Positions 1-9,846 of a stretch of DNA of 64,000 nucleotides are shown here, one piece after another (the first letter of the stretch is position 1; the number at the start of each line of letters is the position of its first letter). This DNA is from Caprella mutica (lineage: Eukaryota; Arthropoda; Malacostraca; Amphipoda; Caprellidae). Under the pieces are notes generated by a model. The model saw only the letters and a list, made by a program, of their open reading frames with translations, was not told the DNA's origin and ran no database searches. The DNA lies in NCBI GenBank assembly GCA_947561585.1, contig CANNZV010000325.1, positions 1 to 64,000 of the forward strand. The letters are read 5' to 3'. The position numbers and the translations under genes were made by a program.

Positions 1-2993
1 GTTTGAAATTTGATTGTTAGCTCTTTACTATTGTGCTAAAATGAAATATTAAATTTTGTATTGGAGGTAGGAATCAATTTTATTTTCATAAGTTTATATT
101 ATACTCAACTTGCCATGTTTTCTTATCCTCTATTAACTTATACTAGCTAGATGGAGTAACAGAAGAGGTACCCATTTCCAAAATATTATTCTTAAATGAA
201 TCTATGGTACAGTAAATTTGTTCTTTCTATTGATTTCTATTAGAGTGTTGGACTTGGACCTAATACTATTCACAGTAAAATGATTATTTTAAGAATATAT
301 TCATTAGTAATCATTACCTACTATAAAGGTCCTCTCCAGGCTCCGGGGAAAAAATGAGTTTATTACATAATATTATAGAACTAAGGTAAGGTCTACGATC
401 ATTATTCCGCAAACCGCATACATTTCGGTTCAGTATATATTTTATTATTTGCTTTTAAAGTTTTTTAATACTCTGAGCAACTTAAAAGTATATAAACGTT
501 TCTATAATAAGTTTATCTGAATTTGAACATTCAACTAATAAAAAATAGATTTATTAAACCAAATACTTAGTTGACAATCAAAACAAATGGTGTACAATCT
601 TCTTCATCAGACTGAAAATTAGAAAGTCGGAAGTAAAGTAGGTTTTGTAGAGTTTGGATTATAAAAACATATAAAATTTAAAATATGCCATCAAATTTTA
701 TGGGGGTTGCAGTAAAATGATAAGAAACATAAAACCTCGTTGATTTAAGCAATAAAAAAATTTCATTGGAGGGGACCTTTAATATCATAAATATTCATTC
801 ATATAATGAATGCCTGTGAAAGTTGTAACTTTAAAATATTAGCTCATATACACTATTTTCCTTCATTCAATTTACTTTTTAAAATTGATTAGTTAATTAA
901 AATATGTCTTAGACTTCGTCTAAAATGGTATAAATGATTTCTATTGAGTACATCATAACTCTGTAAACATGTTCTCTTTCAAATGTATTAACGTGCTAAT
1001 GGTTCCTTTGGCTGTTTGCTAATGAGATTGTATGCTGTGGTAGTGACGCAATTCGTAAAATGACGCCAATGAATGGCTAATAAAGTAATAATTGTTGCAT
1101 GAAGGATATCCATATACGAGTCCACCTGAAACCTCACAGTGCATTTTTGTGACTATATTGCTGTACTACGTATCTAGCTATTATATGTGAAATGAACAAG
1201 AAATATTAGTTTGAGAACTCAAAGTCTAATTTCGGTTACAAACTGTAGTCCCGAAAATTTAAATGAAGAACGGAAATCGATATTTAGTTACATTAGCAGA
1301 TGGGCAAAGTTGTTTTTATTTATAAATGTAGTCTAGAATTGGTTTTTAGAAAATGTTCAACAACAATCTATTTAATTTTTACATGATAGTTGAATAATGC
1401 CTTTTTTAAAGATCATTATAATATTAGATAAAAATTTCCATGTATTGGAAACCGATATTTTTTATACTAATGCGTACAGCAGATGGCTGAAAATATGAGT
1501 TTCCTGACTAGTTTTTTTACGCATCGAATTCTGGAGGTTTTTTATACATAGAACGTCGTTTTCAGAGATATAATATATATATATATCGTTTGTGTTACTT
1601 ATTACATATATACCAAATCATATAGCGATTTGACATTTAAAATTCGAAATAATGAAGACTTTTCCTGCCGATGTTCCAGCTTTGAATTCGACTTAATAAG
1701 ATAGCCTGATAGGTATAGTCAAATTGAATAGATAGACCGGTGTTTAATTGGGAGCTTAATGTTCTCTTTACTTGCATGTTAGTACCAATTAATTACCTAG
1801 GTATATCATATGACAAGTGTGGATATCCAAAGTAACTAATTATTGTCCGAACTCTGGGAAACGATGCATAATGTTGTAGAATTAATTATAAGGTCTTTGA
1901 TCATCATATAAAATTCACTTCAGTATGTATATTTTTCAAAGTATATAAGCTTATTAAATTTTTTGATATTCTGTGTGGAACACTAATCTAATATGACGCT
2001 GAAGAAGAAGATTGTGCACTCTTTGTTTTGGTTTCCAATTTTATTTTATAAACAAACCATATTCGTTGGACAAATGTTTTAGCTGCCTGTAAATGATTAC
2101 CTTAAGTACATAAAAGTTTCTATGCTAAGTATTTCCTATTTATAACTTTACACGGATATATTCAACTTCGATAAATTGGACCCACCTAGCTGACATTCAA
2201 AACGAATGGCGTACATTCTTTTTCGTTGGACTTAATATGAGCCAATCTGAAAAAAATAAGATTATTTTGGAGTGATATTTAATAGCACATAGAATCAAAT
2301 ATGCTATTAATTTTATGTCCTATGTAAATTATAGCAAACAAGACTCGCATTCCTAATTGAAAATAGAGTAACAATGAAGAAGATTATTTACATTTTCAAA
2401 TTACTCTATCTTGCTTTGATAAAGGTAGTGTATAACTACCTCCAAATTATTCACAGAATTTAGAATTACATTCGTAAGATATTCTTTTTGGCATATAATT
2501 ATCTATTTCCTGAAAAAGTTACGATGCATAACACAAATATACTACTGTATGATCCTCTTAATCGCATTTGAATCACTCATCAGGATGCACTTTTCAAGTA
2601 CGTTAATTGCGATGTTCTCTCTTATGCATTTCGTGTTTTTAGAAAAAGTGAAAGCACCAACTTAGGTACCTAGTTGGGTAGCTTAAAGTTAGCAAATAGA
2701 GTTGACTAGGTATTTGTTTATAGACCATAATCGTTCGAGACACCATGAAAATAGTCATAGTTTATTAGGTTCTGGCTAAGCCTTGAATTTCAAAACTGAC
2801 TAAATTACAATTTTGTTATTCTCATTCCTACTGCAGGAACTGGTAAAGTGTTCTCCATGATAATGATGAAAATCATGAAATCGTCTATTTTTTCCTTTTG
2901 TTCTCCGAAAATTTTTTGTAAATACACTTGGTATATAGTACCTACCTATAGGAAGAAATTCAGAATTGTTCGCACAGAAAATGTCCCATAGGT
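1..2993. other. Intergenic, no gene seen
   Basis: There is no long open frame and no recognisable RNA gene. The stretch at about 340-620 resembles the stretches at about 1850-1990 and 2105-2240: shared phrases describe a 'tataatgttgtagaa...aaggtct.cgatcat' segment and a 'gacaatcaaaacaaatgg.gtacaatctt' segment. An old, diverged duplication or two copies of one dispersed repeat are both possible. The segment at about 2950-2985 matches, in reverse, the left part of the element at 5939-6088, so it is a small fragment of that MITE family. Confidence 0.5.
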
Positions 2994-3504
2994 CCAGTCT
3001 GCAGAATATGGAACATTTTTCCAAGACTCTCTGCGGGATTTATTGAATGATATTTTAGAAATTGGAGATCTCTGCGGGAGATTTTGAATTAATTCCTATG
3101 TTACCATTAATTTAGCTGCGGGAGATTTTGAATTAATTCCTGTTACCCCAAGTAAAATAGTATGTCTCATAAACTTGCCATTTGTCTCTCCAGCTCTCTC
3201 CAAAATTCAACAAATTCTCTCCAAAATGATCAAATTTTCATAAATTCTCTCCAAAATAACATTGTAGCATAGGAGAAAAATAGATAAAACTCGCCATTTT
3301 CAATTGAAGGGCTCAAAATAACTGTCACAAACTCGCCATTAAAATGGTGAGTTTGGACATGCTTTATTACTTGGCTGTTACCATTAATTTAGCTGCGGGA
3401 GATTCTGAATCTGCTGCTGAGAGTCCTGAGGCAGTGAGAGTCAGAGAGTAGCTCTCTCTCAAATTAAAGTCTCTGCGGGAGAAGAGACACATTCTGCAGA
3501 CTGG
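2994..3504. mobile_element. hAT-like MITE, family X, copy 1 (interrupted)
   Basis: The ends are CCAGTCTGCAGAAT and its inverse ATTCTGCAGACTGG. The 8-bp target duplication CCATAGGT lies at 2986-2993 and 3505-3512. Eight-bp duplications with short TIRs are typical of hAT-superfamily elements. Internal marks of family X are several copies of CTGCGGGAGAT and the phrase ATTCCTATGTTACCATTAAT. A second MITE (3148-3374) is inserted inside. There is no transposase reading frame, so it is non-autonomous. Confidence 0.85.
3148..3374 (+). mobile_element. 227-bp MITE, family B, copy 1
   Basis: It is bounded by CCAAGTAA and TTACTTGG with imperfect TIRs of roughly 30 bp that include AAACTCGCCAT. The 8-bp target duplication CTGTTACC lies at 3140-3147 and 3375-3382. 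It is inserted in family X copy 1. A copy of identical length lies in the opposite orientation at 3791-4017. It is non-coding and rich in 'CTCTCCAAAAT' repeats. Confidence 0.85.
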
Positions 3505-3521
3505 CCATAGGTATCAGTGGC

Positions 3522-3757
3522 CCAGTCTGTATTTGATGCAAAAAATTCCACTGACTTTTTGAAATAGCTGAAAAAATCCACCATAAATTTCCAGTCATTT
3601 GGCTGATCCACTAACATTTTACCCATTTTTCCACCGAAAATTAATGGCAACATAGGAATTAATAGCTAAAAATCCACCGACTTTGCCAGATTATTATTTT
3701 CAAGAGGAAAAAATTCCACCGACATGTCGGTGGAATTTACCACAAAATACAGACTGG
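3522..3757. mobile_element. hAT-like MITE, family Y, copy 1
   Basis: The ends are CCAGTCTGTATTT and the inverse AAATACAGACTGG. The exact 8-bp target duplication TCAGTGGC lies at 3514-3521 and 3758-3765. The body has inverted phrases around 'TTCCACCGACATGTCGGTGGAA', which can form a hairpin near 3713-3735. It is non-coding. The first eight bases of the TIR are shared with families X, Z and W, so these are likely one lineage mobilised by one transposase (inference). Confidence 0.85.
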
Positions 3758-3790
3758 TCAGTGGCAGTCTGCAAAAGCCAAAAGATGCAT

Positions 3791-4017
3791 CCAAGTAATA
3801 AAGCATGTCCAAACTCGCCATTTTAATCGCGAGTTTGTGACAGTTATTTTGAGCCCTTCAATTGCAAATGGTGAGTTTTATCTATTTTTCTCCTATGCTA
3901 CAATGTTATTTTGGAGAGAATTTATGAAAATTTGATCATTTTGGAGAGAATTTGTTGAATTTTGGAGAGAGCTGGAAAGACAAATGGCGAGTTTATGAGA
4001 CATACTATTTTACTTGG
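3791..4017 (-). mobile_element. 227-bp MITE, family B, copy 2 (reverse orientation)
   Basis: The ends are CCAAGTAA and TTACTTGG. The exact 8-bp duplication AGATGCAT lies at 3783-3790 and 4018-4025. The related W element at 6119-6345 contains the empty site CAAAAGATGCATGAAGTTG, which proves both the boundaries and the insertion. The sequence is the reverse complement of the copy at 3148-3374, with scattered substitutions. Confidence 0.9.
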
Positions 4018-4126
4018 AGATGCATGAAGTTGTGAAGTTTTTCTGATAATCTGATGACTATTGAGACCTTGAAATTAGTCTCCTGAATTATCTGGTGACA
4101 ATTTTCTAATTAATTCCTATGTTTAG

Positions 4127-4648
4127 TAGGGTCACGCAGGTAAATTGCGGCACACTGACAGTGACTGACTAACTGCGGCCTCTTACAACACCAGTCTGCA
4201 GAATATGGAACATTTTTCCAAGACTCTCTGCGCGGGAGTTTTTGATTGAATTATTAGATATTGGAGATCTCTGCTGGAGATTTTGAATTAATTCCTATGT
4301 TACCATTAATTTAGCTGCGGGAGATTTTGAATTAATTCCTATGTTACCTTTAATTTAGCTGCGGGAGATTCTGAATCTGCTACTGAGAGTCAGACTCAGA
4401 GAGTAACTGTATCTCAAATTAAAATCTCTGCGGGAGAAGAGACACATTCTGCAGACTGGTTACAACAGAAACATCATACATTCAAAACACTTATTAAAAA
4501 CTTAAATTAATAAATTATAATATACGCTGCGCTTCTTTTGATAGCTATGCAACATTCTAATGTAATTTTGGTTCAGATTGTTTTAGAGACTCTCTTGAGA
4601 GGGCCGCAATTAAAAATTAAAGGGCTGCAATTTACCTGCGTGACCCTA
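4127..4648. mobile_element. Inverted-repeat element M (TIR TAGGGTCACGCAGG)
   Basis: Left end TAGGGTCACGCAGGTAAATT and right end AATTTACCTGCGTGACCCTA are exact inverses; similarity continues a few bases inward. Flanks share TTTA next to each end, but no clean target duplication was resolved, so the superfamily is open. X copy 2 is inserted at 4191-4459. Without it the element is about 245 bp and non-coding. Its TIR differs from the CCAGTCTG families. Confidence 0.7.
4191..4459. mobile_element. hAT-like MITE, family X, copy 2 (complete, 269 bp)
   Basis: This uninterrupted copy has TIRs CCAGTCTGCAGAAT / ATTCTGCAGACTGG and the exact 8-bp target duplication TTACAACA at 4183-4190 and 4460-4467. 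It serves as the reference for the family. It carries two head-to-tail copies of the GCGGGAGATTTTGAATTAAT phrase. It is non-coding. Confidence 0.9.
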
Positions 4649-4656
4649 TTTACATA

Positions 4657-5076
4657 CCAGACTGTATTTCACCAGTCTGCAGAATATGGGAGATATTTGG
4701 GATATTCTCTCCGAACAATTTTGAATTAATTCCTATATTTACATTAATTTTGCTACAAACACTTCTGAATTAATCCCTGTATTTACATTAATTTTGCTAC
4801 GAATAGAATAAGAGATCTCTACAAACACTTTACCAGTTTCTGCAGACTGGGTATTTCATGGTAATTTCCACCGACTTGTCAGTGGAATTTTTTTCCATTA
4901 AAAATAATATTCTGGCAAAGTCGGTGGATTTTTAGCTATTCATTCCTATGTTAGTAATGTTACCATTAATTTTTCGGTGGAAAAATCATATATGGGTAAA
5001 ATGTTGGTGGATCAGCTAAATTTATGGTGGATTTTTTCAGCTTTTTCAAAAAGTCAGTGCACCAAATACAGCCTGG
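4657..5076. mobile_element. hAT-like MITE, family Y, copy 2 (interrupted)
   Basis: It starts CCAGACTGTATTT and ends AATACAGCCTGG, so both TIRs are slightly mutated. The flanks are TTTACATA and CTTACATA, an 8-bp duplication with one change. Z copy 1 is inserted only 15 bp from the left end. The interior matches Y copy 1 (3522-3757) in reverse order of its GTCGGTGG phrases. Confidence 0.75.
4672..4850. mobile_element. hAT-like MITE, family Z, copy 1 (179 bp)
   Basis: The ends are CCAGTCTGCAGAATATGGGA and CTGCAGACTGG. The exact 8-bp duplication GTATTTCA lies at 4664-4671 and 4851-4858. The interior lacks the CTGCGGGAG motif of family X and has two copies of 'TTACATTAATTTTGCTAC'. It is nested in Y copy 2. 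Confidence 0.85.
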
Positions 5077-5160
5077 CTTACATATAATTGTTGGGAGAGT
5101 ATTTTGAGATTTTTGGCTATTTTGGAAAAAGTTCTTTGGAGAGAAATTGCCCCAAAAATT

Positions 5161-5426
5161 TCAGTCTGCAGAATGTGTCTCTTCTCTTCTCCCGCAGAGA
5201 TTTTTATTTGAGAGTCAGTTACTCTCTTGACTCTCAGTAGCAGATTCAGAATCTCTCGCAGCTAAATTAATGGTAACATAGGAATTAATTCAAAATCTCC
5301 CGCAGCTAAATTAATGGTAACATAGGAATTAATTCAAGATCTCCCGCAGAGATCTCAAATTTCTAAAATTCAATCAAAAACTCCCGCAGAGAGTCTTGGA
5401 AAAATGTTCCATATTCTGCAGACTGG
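5161..5426 (-). mobile_element. hAT-like MITE, family X, copy 3
   Basis: This is family X in reverse orientation: it begins TCAGTCTGCAGAATGTGTC and ends ATTCTGCAGACTGG. The exact 8-bp duplication CAAAAATT lies at 5153-5160 and 5427-5434. The left terminal base has changed from C to T. It is inserted in the right part of W copy 1. Confidence 0.85.
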
Positions 5427-5938
5427 CAAAAATTAAATATCTTGGGACTGCTTGTTCTGATTGTGGGTGCTTTCCACTGCTTTGCAGACTGGCATAGGAC
5501 ATAGTCACATAGGTAGGGCCATACTCTTCAGACTGAGCCGTAATCAAGATTGTATTTGGTGGTAAATTCCCAGTCTGCAGAATATGCCATATGCATATGA
5601 AACATAATATGATTATTCCAAGACTCTGTGTGGGAGTTTTTGATAGAATTTTAGAAATTTGAGATCTAAATTCCTATGTTATTGTTACCATTAATTTAGA
5701 TGCGGGAGATTCTGAATCTGCTACTGAGAATCAGCCAGACTGTATTTTATTGTAACTTCCTTGGTTCCACCGACTTGTGGGTGGAATTTTTCTCTCATGA
5801 AAATAATATTCTATCAGAGTCGATGTATTAATTGGATTTCTAGCTATTTATTCCTATGTTGCCATTAATTTTCGGCGGCTAAATGGGGAAAATGTTGATG
5901 GATCAGCCAAATTTGTTGCTGGATTTTTTTCAGCTTAC

Positions 5939-6088
5939 CCAGTCTGCAGAACATGGGACATTTTTTACATTTTCTGTGCGAACAATCCTTAATTTCCTCT
6001 TATATTTACATGTATTTTACTGAGAACAGAAGCCAAAATAGAAGATTTATTGGAGAACAGTTCACCAGTTCATGCAGTCTGCGTCTGG
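5939..6088. mobile_element. MITE family Z, copy 2 (150 bp)
   Basis: The left end is CCAGTCTGCAGAACATGGGA and the right end CAGTCTGCGTCTGG, which is mutated. The flanks are CAGCTTAC and GCTTACCG, so the duplication is imperfect and the ends are uncertain by 1-2 bases. It is nested in Y copy 3. A fragment of the same family lies in reverse at about 2950-2985. Confidence 0.65.
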
Positions 6089-6118
6089 GCTTACCGTTTT
6101 AGTGCACCAAATACAGAC

Positions 6119-6345
6119 CCAGTCTCCAAAAGATGCATGAAGTTGTGAAGTTTATCTGGCGACTGTTTAGGCCTTGAAATTAGTCTCCTGAATTATCTGG
6201 GGACAATTTCCTAATTAATTCCTATGTTTACATGTAATTAGTGGAGATTTTTGATCATTTTGGAGAAAAATTTGAAAAACTTTGGAGACAAATCACTCAA
6301 AAAATTAAATATCTGGAGACTGATTGTGCATGCTTTGCAGACTGG
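6119..6345. mobile_element. hAT-like MITE, family W, copy 2 (complete, 227 bp)
   Basis: The ends are CCAGTCTCCAAAAG and CTTTGCAGACTGG. The exact 8-bp duplication ATACAGAC lies at 6111-6118 and 6346-6353. It is the uninterrupted reference for W and shows the empty target site of B copy 2. It is inserted at the very end of a Y element, in its TIR-adjacent ATACAGAC. Confidence 0.85.
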
Positions 6346-6448
6346 ATACAGACTGGCTGAGACAGAGACTGGAGAATCAGAGAGTAACTGTCTCTCAAAT
6401 TGAAATATATGCTGGAGAAGATACGCATTGTCGTCGCATTCTGCAGAC

Positions 6449-6644
6449 CCAGTCTGCAAAGTGTGTCAAATCTGTCACCAAGATTTCATATTTCAGAACA
6501 ATTAGTCTCCAAAAAATTTCAAATTTGTCTCCAAAATGGCCAAATTTCTTCAATATGTCTCCATTAATAACATGTAAACATAGGAATTAATTAGAAAATA
6601 GTCACCAAAGATCTTTGGCGACATGGACGCGCTTTGCAGACTGG
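6449..6644. mobile_element. MITE family W, copy 3
   Basis: It starts CCAGTCTGCAAAGTGTGTC and ends GCTTTGCAGACTGG, with the family phrase CATAGGAATTAATTAGAAAA in reverse of copy 2. It directly abuts the truncated end of X copy 4. It has no duplication of its own; the outer GTAAATTC belongs to the composite. Confidence 0.7.
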
Positions 6645-6652
6645 GTAAATTC

Positions 6653-7378
6653 CAATGATATGTCTGCAGATAGGGCGAAGGTATCAATTCCCGGCCATTG
6701 CCGTATTCCAGCCTGGTAATTACGTAAACAATTGAAATACTTAGGGAACAGAATAAAGTTGTAAGAATCTTATAGGAGAATTTGAGAGGGATCTGATTTC
6801 GTCCACCTTGATTGGATGTTCATTTGACTTAAATGGTTAATCAAAGTTATTTATTAATCATTTAAAAGCATATTGGGGATAATGAGAAATTCGTCTCAAT
6901 TTACTATGACAAAACGTAAGAGTCAAGGTTGAAGGATACTTCATTATTTTAATTGTTTTTTAGAAAAAAACAGAAGAAATAATGAAAACGTATAAATGAA
7001 ATGTTCCAATGCGTTAAATAATATTTCACATATTTTATAGTTTATTGAATCATTATATTCCATATATACATGAATGTTTGGATTATGGAACTCATAACTC
7101 ATTTCTGGCTACTAGGCTGGATTATGGAATATTAATGACTAGATCATGTCATTTCATAGAGTTACAGTAATACAGTAGGTAAAATAATAATATTGTGAAC
7201 CTATTCCAATCAATCATTATATGATCTTTAATAAAACTAAAATCCGGCTTTTCAAAATATCGTCATCTAACAAATTTATGTAGTGAACGGTAAATGGGAG
7301 GCGGTATATTAGGATAGGCTGGTTTATGGGGGGCCGGATTATGAACAGGCCGGTTTATGGGGGGCAGAAAATCGGATA
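6653..7378. other. Intergenic, no gene seen
   Basis: It is AT-rich with no supportable frame. At about 7305-7380 the phrase GGCCGGTTTATGGGGGGC and close variants occur twice, with TAGGCCGG/TAGGCTGG words. This small GC-rich repeat lies just outside the long inverted-repeat element. Confidence 0.4.
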
Positions 7379-8232
7379 GGCCGGCCCAGAAAACATGACC
7401 TAGTCGATTTGTTATCAGGTTAGGTCTAATTCGTTGGGCTGGTAGCGCATGTCAATAATAGATATGAAATACACTTAAATTAGATATCTAACTGAATGTA
7501 TCTAAATTATTTGACTGTTTAGAAATCGAATAAATTTCTACTGTCGGTTTCCAAAAATCTTCACTTTAGTCTGCATCGTTTATTCTCTAATCAGAAATCG
7601 TTTAATGCATATCGAAACAACTTCAGTATAAATAGATATCTGTTAAATTATTGAATTCCGTTTTAGAATTATACCTAAAATTTTGTATCATTTATGGTCC
7701 ATTCCGATATCTACCTGCATATATCTAAACAATACCAGTAATTAGATGTCTAATATATTACTAAATTCCGTTTTAGAATAGAAACCTAAAATTCTGTATC
7801 ATTTATGATTGATTCCCATATCTACCTAAAGGCTAAATGTATCGAAACAACACCACTAATTAGATATATATTATATTACTGAATTACGTTCAAAATGTAT
7901 TCATAATACTCGAGAGTCGTGTGAGATAAAATCAATAATTTTTTCGAAACCTGATGTTAATTTTATTGCATATTCACTATAAAATATTCAAGTGTCTCAG
8001 AAGTCAGAGTCGCTTATAATATCAAACCTGAATCAATTTAATATGCATCCAGGATGGCTGAGTCCCAGACACACTACATCCCATCAAACAAAGTGGTGTC
8101 AATTATATTTCTAAACGGTACTATGTGCTCTACATTTTCGATGACGAAAAAAGAAGCAAAATAGATCCCTCTGCATCGTTCAGATACATTTTTAGATTAC
8201 ACACAGAAAAATATACGACTCAAATTGATGCA

Positions 8233-8497
8233 CTCAGGTGTTTTGAGTTCACCCAATGGCTTTATCTCTTATAAAAGAAACTTAATTAGTGCATCAAACT
8301 CTAGTTTGGATGCACTTGGATGTCTCCGCTATAATTTTGTTAAAATTATCATTTTTGCAAAGGACAAAGGAAAATTTGAGACACTAAAGTGCATCGAACT
8401 GATGCACTTTCGAGCTTAAGTGCATCCAAACTAGAGTTTGATGCACTAAAGTGTCTCGCTTTAGACAAAGCCATCGGGTGAACTCGAAACACCTGGG
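8233..8497. mobile_element. 265-bp MITE with inner and outer inverted repeats
   Basis: The outer TIR CTCAGGTGTTTTGAGTTCAC pairs with GTGAACTCGAAACACCTGGG. An inner perfect-looking pair, GTGCATCAAACTCTAGTTTG and its inverse, lies at about 8291-8320 and 8418-8447. No target duplication was seen. It is non-coding and lies in the loop of the long inverted-repeat element. Confidence 0.7.
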
Positions 8498-8567
8498 TAA
8501 ATAAAAAAACAATATAAACGAAAGAGTTTTAGTAATGACAATAGACAGCAAATACGATGTCAAATAT

Positions 8568-9605
8568 GGTGACCGGAGAATTCGCTGTGGGAAATTTCGT
8601 TGCTAGGAAGATTCGCTGTGTGGAATATTTAAATAATTTTAGAATAATAATATAACTGAATATTTTTATTTCTATTTATGTTAATAACTTTATGGAAATG
8701 ATATAAATAATAATATATGACTAAACATATTACATTACTATTTATTCCTCATATTACGTTAGAATTGCAGCAACGAAGATTTTTATGGATTCTAAAGTAG
8801 AAATAAATGGAATTTTTGTTTAGAGAGATTGCATACACTTGGACAAGAGATATATTTTAAATGAAAAATTATAAACAGTGTACTACCTTGAAATATCTGT
8901 GAAATAAACAGTAGCTAATTCAAATTTCAAGAGGTAAACCGTACAAAGTAATGCAGAATAAATTCAATAAAATCAATAATTAGGTAGATATGAAACCATC
9001 AATAACTCAGAATAGTACAATAATTAGAAAATGTTTATCTTAAATTCACAATATTAAACACACAGGAACACAAGCACTTTTAAGAGGAAGTGATGCTAAC
9101 CTACTAGGATTAGCCAAGACACAACTGACTATCTCAAGTGATCTTATTCATTTTTACTGAATATTTTTTAACTAAGAAATTAAGGTTCGACTATTCATTC
9201 AACCAATCAAAACACTGCAAATGTTATACTGCAACCTCTCGTGACACAAAATTATACGATTACTGATTAGAATATAAATTCCATATATGAACTTTAGGAG
9301 TCTTAGTTTTATCAGATATACAATATTACATAATCACCTACAATTAATATTTGTAATTATAAATTCTTATAAAAACAATTTTAAATTATCTAAAATATTT
9401 AGTCGTATAGTAAAGTTATTCAACAAATTATTTTACTTTATAATTATCAATATTTTTATCAATACTTATAGGTATTTGAATAGTTATGTCCTCTATAATT
9501 TCTTCTTCACGGCGAACATTCCTCAAGGCGAATTTTCCTAACGGCGAATTTTCCAACGGCGAGAATTCCGACGGCGAATTTTTCCACGGCGAAAATTCCT
9601 AGAAC
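8568..9605. mobile_element. Mutator-like non-autonomous element, about 1.04 kb
   Basis: A 10-bp direct repeat TGTCAAATAT flanks it at 8558-8567 and 9606-9615, a length typical of Mutator-like (9-11 bp) insertions. The ends are inverted: GGAGAATTCGCTGTGGGA on the left and copies of ACGGCGAATTTTCC on the right. The right end carries about five tandem versions of that phrase (9512-9600), the left end two or three. The interior is AT-rich without a coding frame. Confidence 0.7.
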
Positions 9606-9690
9606 TGTCAAATATATATCTATATTAGTATATTCAATATGTATCATCAGAAGAACTTTATAACATCAAACTAGATTTATTTTAGATTTT

Positions 9691-9846
9691 ACTTGTAATG
9701 TAAGTTTGGGGGCATATCAATTTGAATAAGTTACATTGTTATATTCATTATATTAAGTGGGAAAAAATTAATTCAATTATTCCTATTTAATATGTATATA
9801 ACAATGTGTAACATTAATCACCCCAAACGTACATTGCACTATAAGT
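9691..9846. mobile_element. Short hairpin element
   Basis: ACTTGTAATGTAAGTTTGGGG on the left pairs with CCCCAAACGTACATTGCACTATAAGT on the right, and inner AAGTTACATTGTTATAT pairs with ATATAACAATGTGTAAC. The whole unit can fold as one imperfect hairpin, as many MITEs do. It sits between the Mutator-like unit and the right arm of the long element. Confidence 0.55.

Larger units (their letters stand above)
3766..5492. mobile_element. MITE family W, copy 1, broken up by five insertions
   Basis: Pieces of one W element run through this interval: a left part at about 3766-3790 and 4026-4126, a middle part at about 5085-5160 and a right part at 5427-5492 ending CTTTGCAGACTGG. Comparison with the uninterrupted copy at 6119-6345 shows the same order of phrases (AGATGCATGAAGTTGTGAAG, AAATTAGTCTCCTGAATTAT, AAATTAAATATCT). 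It is interrupted by the B copy, element M (which itself holds X copy 2), Y copy 2 (which itself holds Z copy 1) and X copy 3. Its own target duplication was not resolved. Confidence 0.65.
5735..6372. mobile_element. hAT-like MITE, family Y, copy 3 (interrupted)
   Basis: It starts CCAGACTGTATTTTATT and ends AGAGACTGG. The exact 8-bp duplication AGAATCAG lies at 5727-5734 and 6373-6380. It contains Z copy 2 (5939-6088) and W copy 2 (6119-6345). It is inserted in X copy 4. Confidence 0.8.
5570..6644. mobile_element. MITE family X, copy 4, with Y, Z and W elements nested inside
   Basis: The flanks are GTAAATTC at 5562-5569 and 6645-6652. The left X part runs 5570-5734 and the right X part about 6381-6448, where it stops at CTGCAGAC and abuts W copy 3 (6449-6644), whose right TIR now ends the composite. 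That junction suggests insertion into, or recombination between, the shared TIRs. Inside lies Y copy 3, which holds Z copy 2 and W copy 2, so nesting is three levels deep. Confidence 0.75.

Noticed and set aside
6238..6590. Frames at 6238-6459 (-) and 6324-6590 (+)
   Set aside because: They lie across the boundaries of nested MITEs and have no protein character.
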